Source: Gemmatimonadaceae bacterium (GTDB taxonomy: Bacteria; Gemmatimonadota; Gemmatimonadetes; Gemmatimonadales; Gemmatimonadaceae). Taken from it: DNA of 64,000 bases. Below the pieces are notes generated by a model. It was not told where the DNA came from. It saw nothing but the letters and a program-made list of their open reading frames with translations, and searched no databases. Shown one piece after another: positions 17,641 through 24,758 of the stretch (positions within the stretch are counted from its first letter, which is position 1; the number at the start of each line of letters is the position of its first letter). Both the position numbers and the translations under genes were made by a program. The DNA lies in NCBI GenBank assembly GCA_019637445.1, contig JAHBVS010000002.1:62001-126000 (forward strand), read 5' to 3'.

Positions 17641-20331
17641 TCAACGGTCTGAGGTCGTTGCGCGGAGGGAATCGATCTGAGCGGTCAGGGCGGAACTCAG
17701 TGCCTGGGACTTCGCGAGGGCACCTTCCATCGCCACGAACTGGCGAATCAGGGCATCGCGCCGGGCATCGAGCCGCTTCTGGATGTCGTCTAGTCTCGGA
17801 TCGATCGCGTCAGCCTTAAGCGTTGCCGTCGTGCTTTGGAGGGCCGCACCGCTGGCTTCGGACGCCAACTCCTGCGCAATGCGCCCCAACACCCCGCCAA
17901 TGCCAAGCGAGAGTGTGACGCTGCCGGCCGCGCGGGCCGTCGCCCCGGTGTACCGGATGGCCAAGCCCTCGGCGTCGTCGCTGGCGCCGCCCGTGAGGAT
18001 CTGCCCACGGCCGCTCGCCACGACACCATTGATGCTGCCGGCGACATCGAGTCCGCTGTAGCTGCCGGCGGCGATGCCCAGCGTAGAGGTGCCGTCCGCC
18101 GAGCCCGGCGTGTAGGCCACCGTGAAGCCGCCGTCGGAGCCGTACTCGGCCGACACGATGCGCAGCGCACCGCCTGACTCCTCAGCCGTCAGCCGCACGC
18201 TCTCCGCGGCAAACGCCGTGTTCAAGCGCAGCACGATGGCGGCCAGGGTGTCGCCGTCAGCCAGCGCCACGCTCGCCGTGCGACCCGTCGCCCCATCCGT
18301 GATGGACATCGTGTCCGGCGTGCCGGCGGTGGAGTAGGTCGCGAACGCCGCGCCGATGGTCTCCGCCTGCGTGGCCACCTGCGTGATGTCCACCGCGTAG
18401 CCCGTGTCGGAGGGCTGCGTCTTGCTGCCAGCGGCGATGAACTCCACCGACGCATCGCTGGCGCTGCCGGCGAGCGAGAAGAGGCGCCGCACACCCGTGG
18501 GGTCGGCCTCGAGGGCGGCGCGGAAGGCGGTGTCCTTCAGCGAGAGCACGCCGTTCTTGTCGCGCTCCAGGCCCGCCAGCGCCGCCGACGTGTACACGCC
18601 CGTGGCGCCGACCACGGTCTGCAGCAGCGCCGTGCTCATCGACTGTGCCATCGAGCGCAGCGAGGAGCTGTTGGCCAACGTGCCGCCGGCGGCGCTGTTG
18701 GTCGTGGCCCAGGACTGCACGGCGTTGTAGGCCGTCGCGAAATCGCGCAGCGTCTTGGCCACGGCTTCGAGGTCCTGCTGCACCTGCACCGTCGTGATCG
18801 CGCCGACCTCGGCGCTCAGCGCCGAGATGGTCAGGCCGGGGATGGCGCTGGAGATGGTGTTGGTGGAGCTGCGGATCAGCTGGCCGTCCACGCGCACCTG
18901 CGCGTCGGCGCCGGCGGTGATCACGCGGTCGCGGCCCACGGTGCCGTTGGCGGTGTTGAAGGTGCCAAGGCTGATCGACGAGCCACCGCTGCGCGTCAGC
19001 GTCAGCGAGAGGCTGAGGGCGGAATCGCCCGCGGTGCCATCGCTGAGCTGCACGCGGCCCGCGCTGAGCGAGGCGGCCGCGCTGCGGCTGCCGGCGCCGA
19101 AGCCACTCGTGCCATCGCCGATGGCATCGAGCAGGTCCTGCAGCGTGCTGCCCGCGCCAACCGCGAAGGTGTGCTGCACGGTTGTTCCGTCGCCGCGCGT
19201 GCCACCGATGGTGATCGTGTCACCATCGGCCAGCGCGAGTGCCTGGCCATTCACCGTGAGGTTGCTGAGCAGGGAGCTGCCGGTCGCGGCAAGTCCGCTG
19301 CTGCTGTCGCCGTAGGCCTGCGTCGCGGCCACGACCTGGGCAATGCCACTGCGGCCTTCCTTCGTGAAGCCGAGCACGGCCATCGCGCGCGCCGAGTTCA
19401 CCGCGTCGCCCGCATCCACTTCGACCGGGAGATCCGTCTCCAGCCAGTAGCGCGTGGATGATCCCACTTTCTCGCTCATCACGCGCGCGGAGTCGGGCAG
19501 GCCGGTGGCCGCCGCGATGCGCGCCGCGATGCTGGTCAGCGAGTCGTTCTCGAGGTCGACCGTGATGCTCTGACCGCCCACCGTGATGGTCGACGGCGTC
19601 GGCAACGGGATGCCGAGCATCGTGGCCACCGCGGCCGTGCCGCTGGAGACGCGGAAGGTCTTCGTGGCGCCATTGGCACCGATGTTGGCCTGCACGCTGC
19701 CGTCGGTGAAGCCGAGCGACTGCAGCACGCCGCTGCCGTCGCCCAACAGTTCCACGCCGGCAGTGCCGGTGGCCTGCGCGCCGAGCACGAGGCGAACGCC
19801 GGTGCCGGACGAGAGCAGGGTGGCCGTCACAGCGGTCGAACCGCCGCCGGCGGCGGCCGTGTTGATCTTGTCGCGCAGCGTGGTCAGCGTGTCATCCGCC
19901 GTGACCGTGACGCTGCGTCCATTGATGCTGAAGCTGCCGGCCACGCCAAGCGCGGTCGTCGCCGCCGACGCGACGGCGCCGCTCAGGCGCTCTGCGCGCG
20001 CGGTGCCGAGCACCTCGATGGCATAGCTGCCGGGTTGAGCCTTCTCGCCGGCGGAGACTGAGACCAGCTCACGTCCACTGGCGGGACGGAGCAGCGTCGT
20101 CTTGAAGACATCGAAGCTCGTGGGGGCCTGCAGACGCGACGCCGCATCACGGAAGGTGCCGACCAGCGTCTGGAATTGCCGCCAGGCGTCGGCCTGCGAG
20201 CGCAGCGCGCTCTGGCGCTGGGCCAACGGGTCGAAGCGGCGGGCGGCCTCGGCGTCCATGATCTGGTCCACGAGGTCGCGCCATTGGATGCCGCTGGCAA
20301 TGCCACTGATTGATGCGAGAGGTTGCGTCAT
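17641..20331 (-). CDS. fliD: Flagellar filament cap protein FliD (long form)
   Basis: Cap protein (HAP2) on which flagellin polymerises. At 896 residues it is longer than the usual 450-700. The N-terminal FliD domain starts MTQPLASISGIASGIQWRDL and VDQIMDAEAARRFDPLAQRQ, both family hallmarks. The middle is filled with Ser/Thr/Gly-rich repeats suggesting extra surface domains. The C-terminal FliD domain has LSLKDTAFRAALEADPTGVR and the final coiled-coil PRLDDIQKRLDARRDALIRQ-FVAMEGALAKSQ. Upstream is fliC; downstream are fliS and a FliT-like gene. Confidence 0.94.
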   Translation of the reverse strand: MTQPLASISGIASGIQWRDLVDQIMDAEAARRFDPLAQRQSALRSQADAWRQFQTLVGTFRDAASRLQAPTSFDVFKTTLLRPASGRELVSVSAGEKAQPGSYAIEVLGTARAERLSGAVASAATTALGVAGSFSINGRSVTVTADDTLTTLRDKINTAAAGGGSTAVTATLLSSGTGVRLVLGAQATGTAGVELLGDGSGVLQSLGFTDGSVQANIGANGATKTFRVSSGTAAVATMLGIPLPTPSTITVGGQSITVDLENDSLTSIAARIAAATGLPDSARVMSEKVGSSTRYWLETDLPVEVDAGDAVNSARAMAVLGFTKEGRSGIAQVVAATQAYGDSSSGLAATGSSLLSNLTVNGQALALADGDTITIGGTRGDGTTVQHTFAVGAGSTLQDLLDAIGDGTSGFGAGSRSAAASLSAGRVQLSDGTAGDSALSLSLTLTRSGGSSISLGTFNTANGTVGRDRVITAGADAQVRVDGQLIRSSTNTISSAIPGLTISALSAEVGAITTVQVQQDLEAVAKTLRDFATAYNAVQSWATTNSAAGGTLANSSSLRSMAQSMSTALLQTVVGATGVYTSAALAGLERDKNGVLSLKDTAFRAALEADPTGVRRLFSLAGSASDASVEFIAAGSKTQPSDTGYAVDITQVATQAETIGAAFATYSTAGTPDTMSITDGATGRTASVALADGDTLAAIVLRLNTAFAAESVRLTAEESGGALRIVSAEYGSDGGFTVAYTPGSADGTSTLGIAAGSYSGLDVAGSINGVVASGRGQILTGGASDDAEGLAIRYTGATARAAGSVTLSLGIGGVLGRIAQELASEASGAALQSTTATLKADAIDPRLDDIQKRLDARRDALIRQFVAMEGALAKSQALSSALTAQIDSLRATTSDR

Positions 20332-20373
20332 TGGTCCTGCTTGGGCCGAAGCCCGGTTGTGGGACGCCGACGC

Positions 20374-20399
20374 CCCCGGTGCCTAGATCGGCGCCGGGG
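20374..20399 (-). terminator. Stem-loop after fliC
   Basis: A 10-bp stem (CCCCGGTGCC / GGCGCCGGGG, one G-U) with a 6-nt loop lies 31 bp past the fliC stop. No U-run follows on the minus strand. It may end the very abundant fliC transcript or stabilise its 3' end. It overlaps the candidate fliD promoter. Confidence 0.5.
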
Positions 20400-20411
20400 A
20401 CGGCGGGTTAA
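20385..20411 (-). promoter_or_regulatory. Possible sigma-28 promoter for fliD-fliS-fliT
   Basis: On the minus strand TTAA-N15-GCCGATCT resembles the FliA consensus TAAA-N15-GCCGATAA (-10 matches 6 of 8). The spacing is exact, but the -35 match is weak and the site overlaps a hairpin after fliC. The predicted start lies about 47 nt before fliD. Confidence 0.45.
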
Positions 20412-20429
20412 CTCGTCCTGCGGCTCCGA

Positions 20430-21539
20430 CTACTGGAGGAGCCGAAGGATCCCCTGGCCAGCCTGGTTCGCCTGCGCCAGCATCGCGGTGCCGGCCTGAG
20501 CCAAGATCTGGTTCTTGGAGAACTTCACCATCTCGTCCGCCATGTCGACGTCGCGGATCGTGCTCTCCGCGGCCGAGAAGTTCTGGATGACGGTGCGGAG
20601 GTTCGAGACCGCGGACTCAATGCGGCTCTGGCCGGCGCCGATCTCACCGAGGGCGGTGTTCACGGCCGAGATAGCACCGTCGATCGCCGTCAGCGCGGTC
20701 TGCGCGTTGGCCAGCGAGTCCACCGTCGACGCGTCAACGCCGAGGGCCGAGGTGCGGAGGTCGAGCGTGGCGCCCGAGATCGTCAGCGAGTCCTGGCCGG
20801 CGTAGTCGCCGGAGGCGCCGATGAGGAAGGTGCCCGAGCCGGCGGTGACCGTCACCGTCAGCGTGTCCAGGCCAGCGGCCGTGAACGAGCTGTCGGTGTT
20901 CACCGTCAGGCCGAAGGTGGAGAAGTTCAGCGAGGCAATCGAGCCGTCCGCCGGCATGTCGCCCGCGGCGATCGTCTGCGAGACGCCGTTCGCGTCGGTC
21001 ATCGTGACCGCGCCAGCAGCGTGCGAGAGCGTGTAGGTCCCGGCGGCCGTGCCCGAGATCTCCGCGCTGTAGACGCCGGTGCCGGCGGCCAGGGCGGTGC
21101 CGCCCGAGACCGAGGCGCCGAAGCCGCCGTTGAGCAGCGTGTTGCCCTGGAACTTCGTGGTGTTGACCGTACGGTCGATTTCCGAGCGCAGCGCCACGAA
21201 CTCGGCGTTGATGCGCGTGCGGGCGGCGCCGTCCACGGAGTCCGAGGCGGACTGCGAGGCCAGCTCCTTCATGCGGTCAAGCATCTTCTGCACGGACTGC
21301 GCAGCGCCGTCGGCGATCGCGTACACCGAGTTCGCCTGCTCCGCGTTGCGGGTCGCCTGCTGGTACGCACGGATGTCCGAGCGCAGCTTGTTGGCGATAC
21401 CCAGGCCGGCGGCATCGTCCGCGGCCTTGTTGATCCGGAAGCCCGACGCGAGCTTCTCGCTCGACGACTTCACAGACTCCTGGACCATGCCCAGGCTGCG
21501 GGCGGCCTGCATCGCGCCCACGTTCGTGTTGATACGCAT
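20430..21539 (-). CDS. fliC: Flagellin FliC
   Basis: Filament subunit of 369 residues. The N-terminal D0/D1 domains (MRINTNVGAMQAARSLGMVQ, then SEKLASGFRINKAADDAAGL) and the C-terminal D1/D0 (AESTIRDVDMADEMVKFSKN, ending GQGILRLLQ) are strongly conserved. The middle (about 140-270) is a short Thr/Ala/Gly-rich variable domain exposed on the filament. A single flagellin is seen here. Its leader carries a sigma-28 promoter and two GGA motifs suggestive of CsrA control; FliW is encoded next door and FliS, its chaperone, nearby. Confidence 0.97.
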   Translation of the reverse strand: MRINTNVGAMQAARSLGMVQESVKSSSEKLASGFRINKAADDAAGLGIANKLRSDIRAYQQATRNAEQANSVYAIADGAAQSVQKMLDRMKELASQSASDSVDGAARTRINAEFVALRSEIDRTVNTTKFQGNTLLNGGFGASVSGGTALAAGTGVYSAEISGTAAGTYTLSHAAGAVTMTDANGVSQTIAAGDMPADGSIASLNFSTFGLTVNTDSSFTAAGLDTLTVTVTAGSGTFLIGASGDYAGQDSLTISGATLDLRTSALGVDASTVDSLANAQTALTAIDGAISAVNTALGEIGAGQSRIESAVSNLRTVIQNFSAAESTIRDVDMADEMVKFSKNQILAQAGTAMLAQANQAGQGILRLLQ

Positions 21540-21547
21540 CCTTGCTT

Positions 21548-21581
21548 CTCCTGATTGGGTGTCGGGAGCATCCGTGCTCCC
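21548..21581 (-). promoter_or_regulatory. Candidate CsrA-binding leader of fliC
   Basis: In the fliC mRNA, GGGAGC-ACGGAU-GCUCCC is a perfect 6-bp stem with GGA in a hexaloop (or 7-bp with a CGGA tetraloop), very like the CsrA consensus. A second GGA lies in the ribosome-binding site AGGAGA, 8 nt before the ATG. Two GGA sites, one over the Shine-Dalgarno, is the arrangement known for the Bacillus subtilis hag leader. Confidence 0.65.
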
Positions 21582-21618
21582 TCGGGTCTGGGCCTAGGTG
21601 CCTCGACCTCACCCAGCA

Positions 21619-21645
21619 GTGTCGGGCGGTCGGCGCGGGACTTTA
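21619..21645 (-). promoter_or_regulatory. Sigma-28 promoter for fliC
   Basis: On the minus strand TAAAGTCC-N11-CCCGACAC, close to the FliA consensus TAAAGTTT-N11-GCCGATAA with exact spacing. The predicted start site lies about 70 nt upstream of the fliC ATG, giving room for the hairpin leader. Confidence 0.7.
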
Positions 21646-21672
21646 CTGCCCGCCCCAAACCGCTCGCTGCGG

Positions 21673-22164
21673 TCAGTCCAGGACACCCGCGGGAACGGTC
21701 GACCGCACGGACCAGGCGCCACCGTCAATGACGCACTGCACGCCCGTGCGCGTGCGCCAATTGATAAGGATGAGCCCGCAGAGATTCGCCGTCGCCGGCA
21801 CGCCCTCGGCCCCAAGCGTAACGGGCGCGAACACGGCCACGTCGTCGGTGGGCACGGCCCGCAACGCGCGCTGCGCGTCGCTGGGCACCATCACCGAGAA
21901 GCCGGGGAACGCCGCGAAGGGATCGACCAGCAGGAGCGCGAGCTCCGGCGTCTCCGCCGACTGCAGCCAGGCCGCCTGTGGCCGGTCGGAAGCCAAGACC
22001 AGCCACTCGCGCTGCGCGGGGAAGCCGAGCAGGCCATCCGCGAAGGTGAGCACGTGCGCGCGGTCCACGGACAGCGGGCCGAAGAGCGTGTGCACTTCGC
22101 GATGCGAACCGGTGGTCGGCGGCGTGGAGTGCGAGGTCGGGGCAGGGAGCGTCGCGAGACTCAT
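21673..22164 (-). CDS. fliW: Flagellar assembly factor FliW
   Basis: Predicted 163-residue FliW: it binds flagellin in the cytoplasm and otherwise sequesters CsrA, so that flagellin translation matches export. Conserved parts are the ILTF-like start (VLTFADGLLGFPAQREWLVL), the PELALLLVDPFAAFPGFSV stretch and ATANLCGLILINWRTRTGVQ. About 20 extra residues precede the family start. It lies between flgL and fliC; its start overlaps the flgL stop. No csrA, its usual neighbour, is present in the window. Confidence 0.92.
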   Translation of the reverse strand: MSLATLPAPTSHSTPPTTGSHREVHTLFGPLSVDRAHVLTFADGLLGFPAQREWLVLASDRPQAAWLQSAETPELALLLVDPFAAFPGFSVMVPSDAQRALRAVPTDDVAVFAPVTLGAEGVPATANLCGLILINWRTRTGVQCVIDGGAWSVRSTVPAGVLD

Positions 22165-23066
22165 CGGATGTAGTCGGCGAGGGAAAGGCCCGCCACGCGG
22201 GCCGTGGCCGCCATCGCGGCCTGATAGGCGGTCTGACGACCGGCCAGTTCGGTGAGCGCGGTCTCGAGGTCCACGTCGCGCAGGTCCGAGATGTTCGCCT
22301 CGAGGTCCAGCGCGACCAGCGTGTGCGTGAGCTCGACGCTCTGCAGCTGGTTGGCGCGGGCGCCCGTCTCGGCGATCAAGGTCTGTGTGCGCGACAGTGC
22401 GGTGTCGAGCGCCGGGAGCGCATCGCGGACCGCGGCGCCGTCGCCCGAAGCCAGGGCGGCGGTCAACTGCGTCAGCGCCGCCAGCGGCCCGGTGGTGTCG
22501 TCACCGAAGACCGTGAGTCCGTCGTGCGTGGCGGTGAAGCGCTGGCCCGCGGCAATCTCCACGGCGCGCGTTCCAACTGGTGCTGGCGTGGCGACCGTGA
22601 GGACGGGCGCCGCGCCGGACGTATCCAATGAAAAGGGCGCCGCGTCGCTGCGCACGCCGCCAAAGAGGAACTCGTTGTCGAATTTCGTCGCCGCCAACTG
22701 CACGGCGTCGCTGAGCAGCTGTTCTGCCTCGCGCGCCACCGCCGCACGTGTGGCCGGGGTGGCGGTGTCGGAACCCTGGCTCACCGCGAGCTCGCGCGCG
22801 CGCGTGATCAGGTCGGTGAGACGGCTGAGCACGCTGTCCTCGAGGTTCACCCGCGAGGTCGCGCTGCCGATGTTCCGACGATACTGCTCACGCGCACGCA
22901 GCTGCGCCTCGTTCTGCATGATGCCCAGCGCGGCGCCGGGATCGTCGGATGCGGTGTTGACGCGCCGGCCCGACGAGAGCCGGGCGAGCACATCCTCCAG
23001 GCTCGATCGCGACGCCGTGATGGCGTTGATGGCCTGCAGGGTCGAAGCGTGGTTGGTGACGCGCAT
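22161..23066 (-). CDS. flgL: Flagellar hook-filament junction protein FlgL
   Basis: Junction protein (HAP3) of 301 residues. The start MRVTNHASTLQAINAITASR and the LARLSSGRRVNTASDDPGAA segment are the flagellin-like D0/D1 signature of FlgL; EFLFGGVRSDAAPF is the FlgL-specific loop. The C terminus (ALTELAGRQTAYQAAMAATA) is the matching helix. flgK, its usual neighbour, is not here. The best promoter candidate lies almost against the ATG. Confidence 0.94.
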   Translation of the reverse strand: MRVTNHASTLQAINAITASRSSLEDVLARLSSGRRVNTASDDPGAALGIMQNEAQLRAREQYRRNIGSATSRVNLEDSVLSRLTDLITRARELAVSQGSDTATPATRAAVAREAEQLLSDAVQLAATKFDNEFLFGGVRSDAAPFSLDTSGAAPVLTVATPAPVGTRAVEIAAGQRFTATHDGLTVFGDDTTGPLAALTQLTAALASGDGAAVRDALPALDTALSRTQTLIAETGARANQLQSVELTHTLVALDLEANISDLRDVDLETALTELAGRQTAYQAAMAATARVAGLSLADYIR

Positions 23067-23074
23067 ATGCAGGA

Positions 23075-23102
23075 GTATCGGGCGCGAGCCGGCGGGTCTT
23101 CA
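23075..23102 (-). promoter_or_regulatory. Possible sigma-28 promoter for flgL
   Basis: On the minus strand TGAAGACC-N12-CCCGATAC: the -10 agrees with that of fliC (CCCGAYAC), but the spacing is one base longer and the -35 is weaker. The predicted start would fall only a few bases from the flgL ATG, implying a leaderless or near-leaderless mRNA. It is back to back with the promoter at 23,111. Confidence 0.4.
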
Positions 23103-23110
23103 CTCCCCGC

Positions 23111-23137
23111 TCAAGTGGCGGCGCGAGCGACCGACAC
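23111..23137 (+). promoter_or_regulatory. Sigma-28 promoter for the small gene at 23,148
   Basis: TCAAGTGG-N11-ACCGACAC, spaced as in FliA promoters. It closely matches the fliC (TAAAGTCC...CCCGACAC) and flgM (TCAAGTGT...GCCGAAAC) sites. The predicted start lies within a few bases of the ATG. Confidence 0.55.
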
Positions 23138-23147
23138 CTTCTGGCGT

Positions 23148-23399
23148 ATGTCGACGACTCCGACCCCCGATCGTGTGTCCCTGACCTCCAGCGGCTCCGC
23201 CTCCGCGTCTTCTATAGGACGTGTCGCTCGGCCTCAACCGATTCAGGGCAAGTCTGGCGGAGAGAAGTGGCCATCATCAAAACAGTTTCAGCAAGTCATC
23301 GCGTCATATCTCGATTCAGCGAACGAAGCGATCCAGCCCCACGAGGTCGCCCTTCGCCTAATCGACATGGCCGCCGAGGGATATCGGCGGTCCGCCTAG
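23148..23399 (+). CDS. Small uncharacterised protein upstream of flgM
   Basis: Predicted 83-residue protein of unknown family. I use the ATG giving MSTTPTPDRVSLTSSGSASA, because an earlier frame would cross the promoter at 23,111. The first half is Ser/Pro-rich and likely disordered; the second half is helical (QFQQVIASYLDSANEAIQPH-EVALRLIDMAAEGYRRSA). The DRVSLTSS start and helical C terminus loosely resemble the layout of FlgM, encoded 70 bp downstream, but I cannot show homology. It is less GC-rich than its neighbours. The promoter and position suggest a late flagellar gene. Confidence 0.55.
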   Translation: MSTTPTPDRVSLTSSGSASASSIGRVARPQPIQGKSGGEKWPSSKQFQQVIASYLDSANEAIQPHEVALRLIDMAAEGYRRSA

Positions 23400-23418
23400 G
23401 GGATTGCGGCTGCCGCAC

Positions 23419-23445
23419 TCAAGTGTGGGCGCGCGCGGCCGAAAC
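23419..23445 (+). promoter_or_regulatory. Sigma-28 promoter for flgM
   Basis: TCAAGTGT-N11-GCCGAAAC matches the FliA consensus at 6 of 8 bases in each box with exact spacing. The predicted start is about 17 nt upstream of the ATG, just before a strong AGGAGGA ribosome-binding site (23,456-23,462). It would let sigma-28 raise expression of its own antagonist, a known feedback. Confidence 0.7.
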
Positions 23446-23468
23446 TCCGTTGCAGGAGGATTCATCGC

Positions 23469-23753
23469 ATGAAGATTGACCGTTCCGTCGGCCCCGCGCC
23501 GATCCAGCCCACCCCGACCTCGTCGCCGCGCGTTCCTGCGCGCCAGTCGGAGTCTACCGAAGCGCCCAGCGCGCCCGCCCCTCGCCGCGACTCCGTGGAG
23601 TTTTCCGCGGCCGGTCGCGAGTTCGCCTCGCTGCACCCCGATCGTGTCGCGCGCCTCGAGCAGGTGCGTGAGCGCCTCGCCACCGACTTCTACTCGTCGC
23701 CGGACGTGCTCCAGTCCGTCGCCCGTCGCCTGCTCGCCTCCGGCGAGATCTGA
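23469..23753 (+). CDS. flgM: Anti-sigma-28 factor FlgM
   Basis: Predicted 94-residue FlgM-family protein. Such proteins bind sigma-28 (FliA) and are exported through the finished hook, releasing the sigma factor. The N-terminal half is Pro/Ser/Thr-rich and disordered, as in FlgM; the C-terminal half has RRDSVEFSAAGREFASLHPD then ARLEQVRERLATDFYSSPDV-LQSVARRLLASGEI, matching the FlgM pattern D-x-V-x-L-S, helix R-x-x-L/I, and the final ...va..ll.sg.. helix. A good ribosome-binding site precedes the ATG. The next gene is cheY. No fliA is in the window. Confidence 0.8.
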   Translation: MKIDRSVGPAPIQPTPTSSPRVPARQSESTEAPSAPAPRRDSVEFSAAGREFASLHPDRVARLEQVRERLATDFYSSPDVLQSVARRLLASGEI

Positions 23754-23783
23754 CCGTCCCTCAACACGTCTCCGGACCCTCGT

Positions 23784-24155
23784 ATGCGCTTCCTCGTCGT
23801 AGATGACTCCGCCACGATGCGCCGTATCGTCGTCAACTCGCTGCAGCGCATTGGCTACAGTGATGTCGTCGAGGCCGGCGATGGCGTCGAGGCGCTCGAG
23901 AAGCTCGATGCCTCCATCGGTTTCATCATCACCGACTGGAACATGCCGAACATGTCCGGCGTGGAGTTGGCCCAGGCGGTGCGTGCCAAGGATGGCTTCA
24001 AGCAACTGCCCATCCTGATGGTCACCGCGCGCTCCGTGCGCGAAGACATCATGACGGCGCTCGAGTCGGGCCTCAACTACTACATCGTCAAGCCCTTCAC
24101 GCCGCAGGTGCTGAAGGAGAAGATTGACGCGCTGCTCACCGGCGCGCCGGCCTGA
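23784..24155 (+). CDS. cheY: Chemotaxis response regulator CheY
   Basis: Single-domain receiver of 123 residues. It has the DD acidic pair (FLVVDDSATMRR), the phosphoacceptor D in FIITDWNMPNMSG, T in LMVTARS and K in YIVKPFTP. The DWNMPNMSG sequence is typical of motor-binding CheY. Its partner is the FliM N-terminal peptide encoded at 3,201. It lies 30 bp after flgM. The kinase CheA is not in the window. Confidence 0.95.
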   Translation: MRFLVVDDSATMRRIVVNSLQRIGYSDVVEAGDGVEALEKLDASIGFIITDWNMPNMSGVELAQAVRAKDGFKQLPILMVTARSVREDIMTALESGLNYYIVKPFTPQVLKEKIDALLTGAPA

Positions 24156-24157
24156 TC

Positions 24158-24310
24158 ATGACCCCCGCCCATCGGGAAGTCCTGCTCGACGACTCCGCCG
24201 CCGCCCTGCGGATGGTCATCGCCCAGCTGAAGGAGTTCGCGCCGACCCCGCGTCGCGACACCAACGACTTGGCCGAGGCTGCCGCCCGTGGACGCCGCCG
24301 AGACGCCTGA
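24158..24310 (+). CDS. Short ORF between cheY and a second receiver gene
   Basis: A 50-codon frame starting with ATG 2 bp after the cheY stop (MTPAHREVLLDDSAAALRMV, ending RGRRRDA). It overlaps the next gene by 23 bp. I do not recognise it. The tight packing suggests it is translated, and a 25-residue amphipathic helix follows the start; it may be a small regulator or the remnant of a larger gene such as cheZ, which is speculation. Confidence 0.4.
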   Translation: MTPAHREVLLDDSAAALRMVIAQLKEFAPTPRRDTNDLAEAAARGRRRDA

Positions 24311-24743
24311 GGCTGCCGCAGCCGCCGGCGACGGCACAGGCCCTCGCATCCTCGTCATCGATGACGACCCCGAGATGCGCCTCCTCCTTGAGGTGGCGCT
24401 CTCTGCCTTTGGAACGGTCGAGACTGCCGAGGACGGCCTCGTGGGACTCGAGCTCTATCGCAATGCCCTGCGAGGCTCGCGGCCGTACGCGCTCGTCTGC
24501 TGCGACGTGCAGATGCCCGGGATGGACGGCCACCAGACGGTGCTCGCCCTACGACGCGCCGAGTCGCACGTCAGCGCCAACCAACCCTCGCGCATCCTGA
24601 TGCTGACGGCCCTCTCCGATCGATCGCACGTGCAGCGCGCCATCGCCGTCGGCTGCGATAGCTACCTGGTGAAGCCCTTCGGCCCCGACCAGCTTGCCGA
24701 GCGCGTGCGCGCGCTCGGCATGGTGGAACAGCAGGCCGCCTGA
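24288..24743 (+). CDS. Single-domain response regulator (CheY-like)
   Basis: Predicted 151-residue receiver starting at GTG. After a 15-residue Ala-rich lead, the receiver has DDDPEMRLLLEVAL, phosphoacceptor D in LVCCDVQMPGMDG, T in LMLTALSD, and K in YLVKPFGP. No output domain is present, so it must act through another protein, such as the motor, a sensor kinase or a diguanylate cyclase. It is the last gene of the flgM-cheY group; the next gene converges on it. Confidence 0.85.
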   Translation: MDAAETPEAAAAAGDGTGPRILVIDDDPEMRLLLEVALSAFGTVETAEDGLVGLELYRNALRGSRPYALVCCDVQMPGMDGHQTVLALRRAESHVSANQPSRILMLTALSDRSHVQRAIAVGCDSYLVKPFGPDQLAERVRALGMVEQQAA

Positions 24744-24758
24744 CTGCCCGCGCCGAGG

